NCBI GenBank assembly: GCA_022605955.1
Contig: JAKCOZ010000032.1
Span: forward strand, 2,976,001 to 3,040,000
DNA: 64,000 bases
Direction: 5' to 3'
From: Rallus limicola
Taxonomy: Eukaryota > Chordata > Aves > Gruiformes > Rallidae
Of the stretch, positions 39,201 through 53,080 are shown piece by piece. Numbering within the stretch: the stretch's first letter is position 1; each line of letters opens with the position of its first letter. Both the position numbers and the translations under genes were made by a program. Below the pieces are notes generated by a model, which was not told the DNA's origin, searched no databases, and was given only the letters and a program-made list of their open reading frames with translations.

Positions 39201-42200
39201 AACATTTGATGGGCCAGTACCTTCATGTCCGAAGTCTTACCACCTGTAAGAAAGCAGGTATGCTCCTGTAGAGCAACATCACATAGTTGCTTTTGTACTC
39301 CTAACAGTTGGCACTGCCAGTCACTGTATTAAAACCTGAACCATTCCCACTGTAAGTATTTTTCCCCTTCCTGGCAAGCACCTAAAGCAGCATTTAGTTC
39401 TGGAAGCATCTACACGCTTATTTTAAATTACTGTATAGACCAGTGCCAGCCAGCCTATCCCTGGCACAGCCCAATTCTCCCTCAGCCTGGCTTCATTGGA
39501 CAGACCTCTAGAGGGCAGCGAATGGAAGAAAATAAAGTACCAGAAACAGCCTGAACCGTTAAATGTGAATTTAAAAACTGGGATCTCATCTAATTACTTC
39601 CTTGTACTGAAAACCTTCCAGGTAATTCCATGGATTAACGTCTTACTGAAATGGGATTTTTCCAAGCCCAAACCCTAAGCTCTCTGGCAGATTGTGCTGA
39701 CAGACTTCCCAGCAGTGTGCTTCCCCAGTGGTTCACTTCTGTCAAACAGAAACTGCTCTCTTACACCTAAGCTAAAGCATGCAGCAGACTACCTGACTGC
39801 CACGGTGCTCACATGCAAACAAGATCTTTCTTTGTCTTGTAGAAAGTCACACTAAGCCAGGAAAAAGGGAAAACACGGATGAGTAAAGCTCACCCAACAT
39901 ACAACTGCATAGCATCAATGTTCAAGTTAATACCAGAACAGCCAAGAAGGTAACTTCTTAGATAATTCCTCTTTGGTTCTCATGAATGTTCTGGGTGCAG
40001 AACCTGGCGTACTGCTAAGAACTTCATTATACGTTTGACTGTGGCACGTACAAATACCCCATTAGTGATGGAATAGGTAAAATCTAGGATAAAAATTAAA
40101 TTCTGCACAGCAGACATAAACATTCCAGTAGATACAGTGTACTTTGTCTCATCTTGCACAGTAAAAACACCAATCAATGCAGCACCGGCCTATACAATTA
40201 TATAATTTCAGCTAAGCTTTAGTAACTTCTTATGGCTTTGTAAACCTCGTGCAATTCTGAAATTGGCTATGCAATTACCCCAGGCAGAGCTGTTCATACC
40301 TTAAGTTAATACTCTGTTTATTTTTGGAATGCAGAATAGATCTGTAAATGCATCTAAAACCACCAGAGATGGAGAGTGCAAAAATGTGTGTTCTGAAACA
40401 GGGCTCCATGGGTACTAACACATCCAAAGCCCCCACGGCCCACGGCTGCTGGGGTGGGGACCAATGAGCTGCCCTGGCCCCCAGTGAGCCACCAGCCCTT
40501 GCCATGCCCTGACACCTCCTGAAGGCAACGCCCCTCTCCAAAAAACCCAAGAACCCAAGAAGAGGACATCAGTAATGCATTATCACTCTCTCTAGACTCC
40601 CAGGTGATTTACTGCTTCTAAGAAGTCAGACACTGACAATTTACTCTACCCTGCTGCATTTTTTTAACCTTGTTTGTGAATTTTTATCTTTTTCCTGCTC
40701 CTGCAATCTCCTCAGCCCTATTCCTTCAGTGTTTCCTGGTGTATCAGTTCCCTGGTATTTAGAAGGGCAAGAGAGCTAAAGGCTGTTTTTGTGATTTACA
40801 TTTGCAAAGGGACACACTCCCATGAACTTCTGAGCCTTCTTTGTGCTCCAGCAGAGCTGGCTGTGGTGTCACAGAGTGGTAGCCTATAGGAACGAAAAAT
40901 TAGGAAAATGTTATTCTTGCTCCTTTAATGGAATGCAGCTAAAGAGTTTCACTATCATCCATTAAATAGGTTATTGATGTGTGTCTGTGAGATGGGGACA
41001 ATAGCATGTTGTGCTATTGATGGAGCTTGGAGGAACTTCTTTGCTCCCGGGAGAAATCCCCTTTTAGCAATGGTGCTCTGACTGTGGACTTCTTTCTGCA
41101 GAAGAAAATGGTAAGGCAGAGCAAGAAAGCAAGGGGAAGCCAAAGGTGAAAATAAAAGATGGGGGGTGCAAACAAGAAAGAACAGTAAGAATATATCATG
41201 ATTCAGAAAGTGAGCTCAGAAAGGAGCAAGAAGAACAAACAGATGTGTGCAGAAGCCTCAGAGCAGTGGCTCCGGATGAAAACGGCCCTGGGCAGATCAT
41301 AAATATTATCACATCTCCATCAGTCAGTAAAGATGCCTACAGCTGCATCCGCCTGCAGAATGACGGCACACATGGTTAAGGAGCGTGCTCAGTGTTTTTT
41401 GAGGATGAAAGCACTGCTAGTTCAGGATCTTTTCAAAGCCGTAGTTTTATTCATTTAAGCTAAAATAGGTTACATTGCACTCTGCACTAGCTGGATCGTA
41501 TGTCCATTTGGCAGGAGGTTGCTCCACATTTACCATGCAGCCTTTATAGTGATTTTCTTCATTGCATGTAAGCGCTCTTCAGTGAGATTATATCCAAGCC
41601 CACCTTTCAAACAGCTTGAGCAATCCTTACTACCCAACCATAAAAAAATAAGAGGCAGATGAGGGTTCAAATCCCCAGTTTGAGCAGAAAGCCCAGTGCA
41701 TTCCTGACTAATGAAGTCCAGTCAGACCCCTTCATTACTGACATAGCATGTCTTGGAGACAATCTATATCACATGCAGGTTACGTACTTAGAGTAAGCAC
41801 AGTGCTGTTTACTGAGCTGAAAGAGCTCATCTAGATCTGAAAATTGTGAAGAGGTGAGGGAGCAGCACCCTGCCCATGCCTGCAGGGAAGATGCCCCTTA
41901 CATCAAACTCGAAGAGGAGGGCACAGTGAGTCCTGCTTCTGATGGCATGTAATCTGAAGAACCCCTTGCATGCAAACATCTCTTGCTGAGGTGTGAGCTG
42001 GTAGCTCCCTAGCCCAGGCAGACAGGTTTCAGCAAAACCACCCCACTGCCTGGGTCAACCAAAGGGTACCACCTTCCAACAAACAGGTTATGGAGAGCAG
42101 CCAGCCATGCAGCACAGGTAACTGTGACTTTTCTGTCCCTCTCTGGAAAATAACCATGTAATTGAATACAAACTAAGAGAAGCTGGATTCTTTAAAGAAA

Positions 42201-42583
42201 CTATTTCCTTATGGTTTGCTCCTCTGGGAGAAATCCAAATGCTGTGCTGAAATGCATTCCAGCATTCATGCAAGAGAGGTTTTCGCTTTAACCAAAGTAG
42301 TAAATATGAAAGAACACATCTCAGACATTGACCCAAGTTTGTACAAACCCACAAACCCAGAAAGTTACAGCTTGTTGCAAAACATTATCAGTACCAGTGC
42401 TTGCTGCTGACAGCACGGGGAGCTCAGATCCTCTGCCTTGCCTTACCCCTCCCAGACTCTCATACCACATAGGTGAGGTGATCTTGTGACTACACTATTT
42501 GGGAAGAAGGGAAGGGAGGTCTCTGCTGCCAAGAGGGAGTATATGCCCATTTATGATTTCTACTTGTCAATAAAAGTAATTAC

Positions 42584-42664
42584 TGTCCTGGTTTCAGCTG
42601 AGATAGAGCTAATTATCTCATAATAAATTCAAGAAAATTTAACTCTGTCCTGGATGAAGCCAGG
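42584..42664. mobile_element. inverted pair of LTR 5'-end fragments
   Basis: The left arm starts TGTCCTGGTTTCAGCTGAG and continues with ATAGAGCTAA, a near match to the first 30 bases of the solo LTR at 29915. The right arm, TTAACTCTGTCC followed by TGGATGAAGCCAGG at 42639-42664, is the reverse complement of the same LTR end. The arms (42587-42612 and 42639-42664) therefore form an imperfect palindrome with a 26-base AT-rich spacer. Neither arm extends into further LTR sequence. It could be two LTR scraps joined head to head, or a tiny inverted-repeat element derived from that end. Confidence 0.6.
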
Positions 42665-44548
42665 TTAGTCATCAAAAATTGTGTACGATCAGGATAACTG
42701 CAGAACAGAAAACAGGTGAAGAAAATAATTTAAAAAAATAAGTTCTGCACAGAAGCAAGGACCTCTGTGGTGTCAGCTAGCAAGCCAACAAGCACACACT
42801 ACTACTAATTTAATCCTACAAGTGAAAAAGGGAACAAGAAATAGAAATCACACTCAAGCTAGAATTAGCATTAACTCAGTTCTGCCATGCTGGTTCTACT
42901 CTCTACCTACAATGCTTCTTGATTTAGGCAAAACTGAGAAAATGTTAAGTATACACCAGTAAATTAATTTATTTTAAAGTCTACTTTAAGAGGGCTAATT
43001 TACTTTCCTTTTCAATGTCTCCCCCTTTCAACAGTCACCATCCTTCGGTCTTCTCAGAGGTCCTGCTGAAGCTGATGACAGGGAAGGAAGGGACAAGCAG
43101 GAAGGTGGCAGAGAGGCAAGAAGACAGTCGAAGGGTTAAGAAACCAGCAATCTGTATCCCTGAGAGGCTGAGGGGTGAGACGACTGTGTTTATGCCTGCG
43201 AGTTTTTATCCTGTTCGACTGCGTAGCCATCCTGCCTGCCTTTATTGCAAGTGCACATGGACAAATTACAATTGGTGCAGATTAGTTCTATCTGTTCAGA
43301 TAAATTTCTGGTTTATCCTAAGCCCAGCACTAAATATCACAGCAGAGCCTTCCAACAGGGCTAGCAGAAGCATGAAAATACAATTTTCCAATTGCTCTTT
43401 GTCTCCTTCAACAGCAATGATGTCTTTACCTATTGTATTTTTAAAGTGTTTTCTGTTGGTATTTTGGTTTGGTCTAGTTTGCCTTTTAAAGTTTCGAAAG
43501 CTCCTGAGAAATGTGAAAGCAAAAAGGACAGAGGGACACGTTGAATGAGATGTTAAATCAAGGACATGCATATTCAATTTGCCTTTGTGTCTGAATGGTT
43601 GCTATTATGCATTCCTTTGGGGGAAAAAAAAAAAAGAAGATGAGAGATTGTAGATTTTTCTTCTTGCATAATTTTTTTGCAATAACTTATTTCTCTTTAA
43701 AACTCATCGCCCAGCTGAATCCTGGTCCCAGTCCTAGAGGCAGACATGCAATGCAGTTTTAAGAAGCTGCTTACAACAGCAAGCAGTTACATATTTGAAG
43801 CAGGTGGCTTAAAGTTCTTTCATGTCGATGCTTCCCCATTGACAATCACAATTTAGGCTAGGATAATATCATTGCAATGATTAGGTGCAGGTGGCTTAGG
43901 AGACGCTCTCAAATCATGAATACACAGTTCATGGACAACTAGATCGACTGCTTTCTTAGCCTGAACAGTTTCTGACCTCTGAAGTTAAGCTTGTTACTCC
44001 ATGGGTTCACAGTCATTTGACATTATATGACCTTTGGAAACCCTGAGGTCTTTTAGGTTCATTTTGTCTGACTAGTACTTGATATGATGGGCCTGTAACC
44101 TCATAAGGCAGCTGCAATGCAGTGTAAAGCAAGGAAATGTCCTGATCCCCCACTCTTACAGAGCAGGACCTGACTTAGTGCAAGGACCTACCTCTCACCA
44201 CATGGCTGGTACACCCCCTTCTATCTCATGTCCTTCACACATTAATTTCCTAGCAAGTCACTCACCCTTAATATCCATACCTTCTTTTTCTCCTGAATAT
44301 TCAGCAACGCCTGGTCCTTGCAGCCAGAGAAGAGCAGTCCAGCCAACACACACCAAACTGGGAGGCCAAGGGAAGAGGAGAACGTGCTCTCTGCTGCAGG
44401 CATCACAGCCCTGCTCTCCAGCCCTGGGCTCAAGGCTGTCAGCAAACCTCCCCTTCTGCTACACCATTAACAAGCCAAGTGAAAGATTTTGAGGAATTTC
44501 CATACAGATTAAAGCTGAATTATTGCAGTTTCACTTCAAAAATTTTAG
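42665..44548. other. unique non-coding DNA
   Basis: No recognised gene or repeat apart from a run of twelve A at 43624-43635. The 177-codon open frame at 43015-43548 is the longest not explained by a repeat, but its translation is unlike any family I know and has no supporting splice or promoter signal. I regard it as chance. Confidence 0.55.
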
Positions 44549-45126
44549 TCACAGACTAGTTTGGATGGGAAGGAACCTTTGAACCCCCTCAGTGCCACCT
44601 CTGCCATGGCCAGGGTGCCCAAAGCCCCATACAACCTGGCCTTGAACCCTGTCAGGCATCCACAGGCAGCTCCAGCTTCTCTGGGCACCCTGTGCCAGGG
44701 CCTCTCTGCCCTCCTTGGGAAGGATTTCTGCCTTCCAGCTCCTCTCCAGCTGCCCTCCTGCAGCTGAAAGCCATTCCCCTGTCCTGTCCTTCCCTGGCCT
44801 TGGCACCAGCCCCTCTCCAGCTTTCCTGGAGCCCCTCGAGGGACTGGAAGGGGCACAGAGGTCTCCCTGCAGCCTTCTCTTCTCCAGGCTGAACCAGTCC
44901 AGCTCTCCCAGCCTGCCTCCACAGCAGAAGGGCTCAGCCCTCAGATCATCTCCATGGCCTCCTCTGGACTGGCTCCAAAAGCTCCGTGTTCTCCTTGTCC
45001 TGGGGACCCCCGAGCTAGACACAGCACTGCAGGGGGGTCCCTCCAGAGCAGAGGGGCAGAATCCCCCTGTCATGACCTGCTGGTCCCACAGCTAAGGATG
45101 CATCCCAAGACACGGGTGGTTTTCTA
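44549..45126 (-). mobile_element. CR1 LINE, 5'-truncated, diverged
   Basis: Minus-strand CR1 of about 580 bp. The left end is a decayed tail (TCACAGACTAGTTTGGATGG) followed by GAAGGAACCTTTGAACC and CCCATACAACCTGGCCTTGA. Further right are the ORF2 end landmarks: on the minus strand the peptide [13 protein letters not shown] is readable near 44870-44910. The copy ends near CATCCCAAGACACGGGTGG. The sequence is GC-rich relative to its surroundings. Indels shift the frame several times, so it is non-functional. It seems to belong to a CR1 subfamily different from the copy at 21732, judging by its different tail-proximal text. Confidence 0.9.
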
Positions 45127-45567
45127 GAAATTAATTAATCCTACTTCAGCACATTATGTCTTTGTCTCTTGGTCAACCTGTTAGTTGGCCCTTAAAACAG
45201 TTTCACTGTCACCTGTTGCCATTTAGCTGTGTTTGGTTATTTACTTAAAGGCAGAAAAACAAAGGGCTTTTTCCTCACTGCACAGACTCACGTCAGTGGA
45301 CATGAGAGCCCTCTAAGAAATCTGGCACCAATCCTGATAGAAACTACCAAAAAAAGACAGTGGAAATTTTAACTTTGTGAAATGAATTGGCTAACTCTTG
45401 GCACATGCTTGGACTCCAAACTCTTCATCTACATGATAGTGAAATTCAATTTAATAGCCTTCCCACTAGAAATAAGCTAATATTTTAAAGACAGTATTAC
45501 CCATTATAACATGAATTATATATTTGTTAAAAAATTATCCTGTTTTCCAGTTTTACTTAAGGATTTG

Positions 45568-45582
45568 AAAAAAAAAAAAAAA
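45568..45582 (+). repeat. poly(A) run of 15
   Basis: Fifteen consecutive A. Simple repeat with no recognised body. Confidence 0.85.
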
Positions 45583-48500
45583 GCACCCACAAAAATTATC
45601 AGCAGGAGAACAAGCAAACTCCTGAACGTAATGTCTTTCACACATTTGTAGCTCTATGATTGCTGTACCCTCGGATTCACCTCTGAAGGCTGCCTGGACC
45701 ACAGTGAAGATGCACCTTTGGAAGTGCTCTAATTAGGAGGCCTGATGCCACAACCTGCTCATTAAAGGCTGTGCTGAGTTTAAAATTCCAAGGCAATGTA
45801 GTCCCAGGTAGACTAGTTTTTGCTGGCAGAGTAAAACATTGGTGCAGGAAAAATGACTTGTACATAGGTCACAAGGAAGCTGCAACTTCAGGGGCTTTAA
45901 TGTAATTTGCACAGCAAAAGCACAATTAAGAAATATTTATTTCAGCCTACCAAAGCTCAGTCTTCATGGTTATCTTCCCATAAACTCAATGTAATTGTTG
46001 GAGCTCTGCTTGTTTTTAAAGGCTGTGTTGGTGCACCCTCCATGCAGCACAGGAGAATAAGATACTCCACAGCACTGCTTTATGCACCAAGGAAGGAGGT
46101 GGTTTCACCAAACTGCTGCACACTAGAAGGATTAAGCTTTTAGCTCAAGTTCCAAAAGTTCAGCATGAGGAGAAGGCAGGCACGCACTGTCCCCTTACAT
46201 CAGGGTGGATTAGGAAAGGAGTCTTTTCACGCTTTAAGGCAATTCATGACTGCATGTTCTGAAGCTGATCTAACTCAAGGTGGAGGAAAAATGTTCAGGG
46301 CAGCAACTCTTAAAACCACAGGAATGTAATGAGGTACGGTAGCTTCCTTTGAGGCTTGTTTCCCCACAAAAAGTAGTGATAAAATGACTGATTTAATACT
46401 GGTTTTGTCTTGACTCTCTTTATGAGATGCCTTCACAGCAACTATCTGTCTTCTGTCTTACTGGAGATAGGGTGGATAAAGACTCTCATTTACTCCCCAG
46501 TTAAGCCACTGTGAAATGGAACGTATTGGTGGAGGGGAGGTTCAGGGACAGCCAACATTACCCTGGAAAACTCATGATCCCCAAGGAGGTACCTCTCATT
46601 TTAAGATGGACCTCACTGGAGAGGTCACACATTTCTCTGGAGGGCAGTAATAACATACTCAGTGTATCAGTCAAGAATTGAATTACTGCTCTCCCAAGCT
46701 TGGCATTTGACTTGGCTGTCAAGCACATAACATCTAATAAAAGGCAGTGGTCTGTTTCACTGTGCTGACTTGCAGGTCTCAGAGAAGGAAGGAGATAGTG
46801 TTGGCTTTGCCTTGATATTTGGGACACAGGCTTGCCAATAATTTTAAAGCTGATGAATATACATCTGCTCTGTATGGCTCTTTTTCTAGAAATTTCATTA
46901 AAAGTTCCAGGGTTGAGGTGGGGACAGGGCACAGGTTGGATATGAAGTGTGGGAATGTACCAGGAGGACCTATGTGTAACTAACTAGCAAATGTACCAAG
47001 TACCACACCCCTTCTTTACTATCATTAATAGTAGTTTCAAGACCAGGGCTACTGAACAGTGGACCAGTCTTGGTAAATGTTCAGGGCTACCTTTGGAATT
47101 AATTTAGGGTATGACCTCTTCAATGCCTGTTCTTATGGAAGGTGGCCATGCACAACATCTCTCACCTTGTGAAGAGACAAAGCCCAGAGCACATCATGCT
47201 GCAGCAAATAACAGAAAAGCAGTTCAAGATGAAGCTCCAAAAGAGTTTGAAGAGGGAAAGGTTATCAATCAGAACATCAAACCAGCTGCCATGGTCAAGC
47301 CATACTCTGCATTGCCAAAAAAGATGAAAGGCTAGCACTCCTATCTTGCAGGGTACATTTTTTTGGAAATACCATATTTAAAATCTTCTGGGATGCAAGA
47401 AAACAGTAGGCTGTCTCAGCTTCAGCTTGAATTGGAGCAACTTCCAGTACAGACCATCTGTATGTGCTTAAGAACGTGTTAAAACAGAATACCAGGAATG
47501 TGTTTTCTGAGTCCTATCCACATAAAGATTAAAAGTTTGTTGAACTGATCAACAAAGACAAACTGTGGTTGCAAAAGCAACAAGACTTGAACACTTTCCT
47601 CTAGAGTTTTTGCTGTGCCCACATGTAAAGCTCCTTGCCAAGTTCTTTGGATCCTCAGCCAGCTTGCTCCTGGGTTAAAGCTACCCTTAGATCAATGCCA
47701 CGTGCACCAAAAATGTGGTTCTAAAGCTTTGTGGAAAACTTGGAGAAAGCTTAGGCTAAACTAAGAACCAGGAGTGTATGCAGTTTGCTTGTTGCTATGG
47801 CTGATTGGAGCAAACCACTGACCTTTCTGTCTATCAGAAAAGCATATGAGAAGATACAGGGTCTTGAAAGGGCAGTGTTAATAAAGAAAAAACCCAGCAC
47901 TTCATTTTTCTCAATTTTCTGTATCAGATGCTAGCACATCTTGATTAGAATTCATGGTGACTCATATTCAGAGGCCTGAGCCTAATCCCGAAAATACTAT
48001 CACCACAGATAGTTACTGGAAAGGTGCTTTAAGGCACAGTTGGCAAACTCCCTGATAGGCATTTTTACTCTTTATTAAATGTAGCACATTTTTCAGCATC
48101 GTAACGCTCTCTTCCCATCCAGACCTCCACACTGATATGTAACACCAGCCATCATCTCCATGATGCATTGATGGTGAATTCCTGTGATGCATTGCCCATT
48201 ATGTTATATTAAACAGAGAAAAAGGGGACTCTTGCTATCATCCCTATTGAGACTGTTTTTCCTTCCATGTTGATTTACATCCAAATAACCGACTTATCAA
48301 CCATGCAAATGTCAATCTGCAGTGAGGCAAGGAGCTGTGAAGTTCTTAAGCAGGCACTCTCCTTGGGACTGAAAGGTCAGTGTTTGTGCTATTTACTCTT
48401 ACCATGGAAATACTCCACTCAAGTTAGGGAGAACTTTCTCTCTACCCACAGAAATAACCATTGACGTTTTCAAGCAAAGAAAGTCAGGGCCTCAGACTAA

Positions 48501-51500
48501 ATTAAATAAAAGCATTCAAATGAATTAATTTTGTTCGAAGTGCAGACAGAAATATAAACTCAGTAACGTAACAGCAAGAGTCTGAAAGGAGGAGTGCCCA
48601 TTTATGTAGGCAGCAAGCCCAGATTTGCCTGCCAACTCTTCTGGGAGAAGTAAAAACTGCAAAATCCACTCAAATGGTCTCTGACTTCCACACAGGAATT
48701 TCTCCTCCTAGGACCAATCTGAAATGCCCTTAAAACCCTACAATCCTTAATATCTCTCCATCTCATTTCCTTTCTTGGAAACCCCAAGAACTACTTCCCT
48801 AAGGATGTTTTATAGCTACATGACCTTATGGCCATGACAACCATGACACGGACATTGTGGCTACCTGTCTGTAAAACTACATTGCACAAGTGGGAGGAAA
48901 GATCTGGGTTACTGAAGGAGCCTGATATTCCAAACAATGCTGATGAAAGGCTAACAAAAAACATGACTGCTCCAGTTAGACCTGCCAGAGCTCAACTGAG
49001 AATATCAGTAAACTGGATTAGCTCCAAATCACCAACCTATCTACATAGTTTGTACCACAACGACCGGTGTGCATGATGAGGGTGAAATGCATAAATAAGT
49101 TATGTGGCCTATTAGCAAACTCATAATATCATGTTTAAGAATATAAACAGTTTAAGAAGAGATGTCTAATAAACTTTAACTGCTGGTGCTGCTGGTCCCA
49201 CTGTGATGCTTCTTTGTCAACAACGTAACCAACATTTTGTTCCTTCTGGCATTGTTTTAGTTCAGAAAATTTAGAAGATCACTGTGAAAATTTGTGGCTG
49301 GAGAAGACAAGCTCCGTGGTTGCTTGGAGAGACAGATGACAGATGCAAGCGCATCCATCAACAGTAAGATGACAGCAGTGCTACTGCCTCAAAATTAATA
49401 AAAATATACACAACTCCTGAAGAATAAAGCCATTATTGTCTAACAAAGGATAGTCTTTCTTGAATGTACCAGTCTGGCCTGCTAATGCAGTATATGGGCA
49501 GCACAAAGGGAGGTTTTGACATCCTCCTCCCCTCACTTAAGGAAGCTTTAGGGATTGCAAGTTTTTCCATGAAGAATACCGAAATCTTGCCGTGGTGAGC
49601 ATTGTGTTAAACACAAAACAAACACTGGGCAGTTGCCTGGTACTTCCATATAGTCCCCTTGCTAAAGAACTCCCTAGAAAAGAGTACAAACGTGCTTGAG
49701 AGCACCTAGTAGCATAGGATTTGGTGGCAAAAACAATTTTCAGACCAGCCAAATTGCCAGAACTGGAAAACAACAAGCTGTAGCCTTTTTATAGAGTCAA
49801 GTTAGCTCAGTTATGCATGGCAATTTATTTCACAGTAACATGGCAATCTTTTTTGTTTTTAAAGCCAAATTCACTAGATATGAGGTTTCAGAAATAAGCT
49901 GCATGTTGTTTAAAATAATGTCTTCGTTTCACGCTGGGTTTTAGCATATGGAAACGCAAAATCTGCTCTCTTCTCTGTTAATTAATGTGAATTTATGGCG
50001 TACTTTTGCCAGCAACTTCAGTCTTGCATCAAAATTCTATCAGAATGTTTATCAGTAAACATTTAATAACACTGATTTCTAAAATAGCTTCTCTAATTTC
50101 AGTACTTCACCCCTGGAATAATAGGTGCAAGCTGAAACTTAACAAATATAGTTATTTTCTTGGTGATGTACCTCTGCACAGCTGTGATGCAAAAAAGCAA
50201 ACAAGGTATCAAGGGAATGAAAAACAGTACAGAAATATCAAAATGGTATAATGCAAATGACTTTTATGCCTTCCTATGGATATACTGTTTATAAAGAAAG
50301 GGAAAAGATTATTATCAGCGAAGGATTTACAGTTCCCTGGGACAGCAAAGCCCCCCCTCCCCCCAGATGCTGTAGAGCTACTGCTTCAGAGCATGGGAGC
50401 TGGAAAGCAAGAACTGGGCTTCAAGAGTGCAGTCCACACCAGAAAAGCAGTAATGTTTGCTAGTGAACCCACAAAGGTGCTCCTCTGCGTTAGGGGTTAA
50501 GCTAGTGGAGTTTTGGGACACCAGGTTTTGGTAACGTGAAATCCTCAAGCAACGGATTAGATTTACAGGTAATGGTGGCAAGAGGCACGTGGGACAGCTC
50601 GAGGTAGCATGATTACAGACAGTTGGATCACTCTTCTCCTACTGGAGTATTTTCTAATTTCACTATGAAAGCCATTTGAAAGCCATCTCTCTTCTGTGGG
50701 AAAATGCTATACCAAGATTGGCAAGTTGCATCCATGTTCAAAAGAAGGGTAGTTACATTTGCTGGGACAAACAGAATTTTCCCTGTCCTCACACAAGGCT
50801 TTTGGTCCTTGGCGTCCAACACCACGTTCTTTCTCTTCATATAGCAGAACAGCAGGCAATTTTGACAGACTAAGCTTCTGCTAATGAGTTCTCAGTTCCC
50901 TATTTCACAGTCAGCACAATTAAACCAACTCTAGCTGCTAGTGTGTGTTGTTTTCTAAGGGAAAACTGTATTGGCTGTTGCTTTGACATTAATATTCTCC
51001 TGAGTTTTGCTGTTGGTTTGCTAAAATGAACAGCTCTCCCAAGGCTATTTTGATGTGTGACTTTTCTTAGGAAAGCCCTTGCCCTGCTCTCTGTTGCCCA
51101 TGGTGTCAACCGTGACTCAGCACTAGAGTGAAGGAGCCTCTCTGGAGAGACCACCTTCTCTGTTTGTGTTACTCTGCCAGTGAAGCTTCCTTTGCTAAAA
51201 AACAATGCCCTTGGCTGAAAATAGCAGGCTGTCAGGCTCGTGCCGTACGTGCCCACCAACCTGGGCATTACAGTGATGACAACTGAAAACATATCCCTTC
51301 AGGACAACTCCATAAAAGCTCTAAACACAGTGCTAATCTGTAGCTGAGGCTGCTTCTGGGATGATGATTTTTACCCATCTTTTATCACTGCATACACTCA
51401 TACAATGTCCTTCTACATCCCTCCCCTCTCCTTTCTCCTTTTTTAATCTTCAAAATAGGCTAAAGATTCCTCTGACATGGAATATCCCCCAATTAATACA

Positions 51501-51938
51501 TGTTACAATGCCAGGGAGGAAAATGGCACTGTTCTCAAAACAAATTCCAAAACTGACAGTCTTTGCTCCTTGCTAGAGTCCCGATGCTCCTGCTGCAAAT
51601 GCTGGGGAGGCCGGCTGGCTCTGGTCCCCTTTCAGCTAACCTCATTGTGAAGCCACTCGGCTCCACAAATTGTTCAGAACCCAGAGGCATGTTTGTTTGC
51701 TGGTTTGAACAACTGAGAGAGCATTATACATTCCCTGCATTATTTGTATTGGCTACTTCGAAGTTGATTTTTATGTATTTCTTTACAGTTCCCATCTGTG
51801 GGTTCTGGCTACACTTCAAAATCCCCTCCTTCAATCATGTTCTAATGTGTATCTGTTCTCCCACAACATCTGTCCTTTAGGGTCCCTGTTATCTGTCCTC
51901 TAACAGCGACACAATTTTTCAACTTATTGTACTTGTAC

Positions 51939-51958
51939 TTTTTTTTGTTTGTTTGTTT
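51939..51958 (+). repeat. T-rich (TTTG)n simple repeat
   Basis: A T run that passes into three TTTG units. Low-complexity DNA. Confidence 0.75.
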
Positions 51959-53063
51959 AAAAAACTCCCAGAATCAACTCTCAGTATTACAGTTTCCTTT
52001 CACTGTGAAAAAACCCCAACAAAAAACCCAAACCAGTTTCAAGTCCTCATGATTTTTCTCAGTCCTGGCAAAAATGTTAACATTATATTTGCGATGACAG
52101 ACCTCAGGATGGGCAAATATTTTCCACTGCTCTAAATCCACTAGAAAAACCCAAGACTAGGAAAATGTGTGATAGTTCAGATGACTAGGGATCTCATATT
52201 CCTGCCCTGCTTTTATTCTGCCTTTTTTTATTCTTTCTTACTAGAGTAAGAGATCTCCACAAAATTATTGATGTAATTAAGATGCTTTAGAATGATATTT
52301 TGACACTTCTAGCATCTATGCGGCATATGGCACCAAATATTTTAAACCTTAACATATCAAACGTTATTGTTGTGAACATAAATTTAGCCTGCTGCACCAG
52401 TGTCAGGATCCACCTTGCTGTTGGGAGGATTCCTTTACCTAGGGAGGTCTGCAAAGCCGCAGGAAGGTATCAGCACACAGGGGGTAAGCAAGCGTAGTTA
52501 ATCTCTAGCTTCCACTGCTAACTGTGTCAGTAAAAATATGGTTGCACGGGTTTCTGTAAGTACAAGTGCAACACTGAGTATCTTTACTACTAGTATCCTG
52601 TATATTTACTATTATTGTGATCTGCCATAGGTGGTGACAGCAAGTGTAGGTATGTTCCAAGCAGCTTACACTCCATGTGTTTTTAATTCCCACGTGAGAA
52701 GCCACTACAATCTCTACATGGGTGATGAATGATGCCCAGAGGTGATGAATGACTGTTTCTGTTGGCCTTGCAAAGGTAGCACCAGATTTACTGCTGGCAC
52801 CGCAGCGCAGCTTCTGCATCCCCCACCCTCACGTGTGCCTCTGCTCTCCAAAGCCAGTTGTGTGCTTCCTGAGTTGGCAGGAGTGGAAGTGCAGATGCAA
52901 GAGATTTATCCTCTGAGGAAAGACAGCTCTTCAGCTCCGTTCCAGTAAGTGCTAAGCTTTGAATCTAGCTAACTAATTCCATGCGTGCACCAGAACGCAG
53001 GCTTGGAAAGGCCCACCAAGGTCACCGGTCCCCACTAACTGCAAGCAATCCTTTAAGAAATGT

Positions 53064-53080
53064 ATAAATAAATAAATAAA
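53064..53080 (+). repeat. (AAAT)n simple repeat
   Basis: Four AAAT-type units. It lies shortly after a possible CR1 scrap, but a link is not established. Confidence 0.8.

Larger units (their letters stand above)
30519..42583. other. unique non-coding DNA, no gene recognised
   Basis: About 12 kb with no recognisable gene, CR1 or LTR. It holds poly(A), poly(T) and TA simple repeats and a GC-richer patch near 34670-35000. Another GC-richer patch at 40430-40540 contains CCCACGGCCCACGGC. A tRNA-like B-box motif at 41663-41676 was considered and rejected. Confidence 0.55.

Noticed and set aside
40430..40540. GC-rich patch that might be a promoter or CR1 piece
   Set aside because: Few CpG sites, no CR1 landmarks and no initiator context.
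41663..41676. GGGTTCAAATCCCC, resembling a tRNA or SINE B box
   Set aside because: No A box at the expected distance upstream, no cloverleaf arms and no terminator. A 14-bp match is not enough for a tRNA or MIR call.
43015..43548. 177-codon plus-strand open frame
   Set aside because: The longest frame outside repeats, but the translation has no recognisable domain, the hydrophobic part comes from T-rich DNA, and no exon signals were noted.
47111..47335. 74-codon frame with a lysine-rich, protein-like C-terminal half
   Set aside because: Overlapped by another open frame in a different phase, no family match, and no clear donor or acceptor. No reason to prefer it over chance.
53004..53040. 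Possible CR1 tail scrap (TTGGAAAGGCCCACCAAGG)
   Set aside because: Under 40 bp and lacking the tail repeat. It could be chance similarity.
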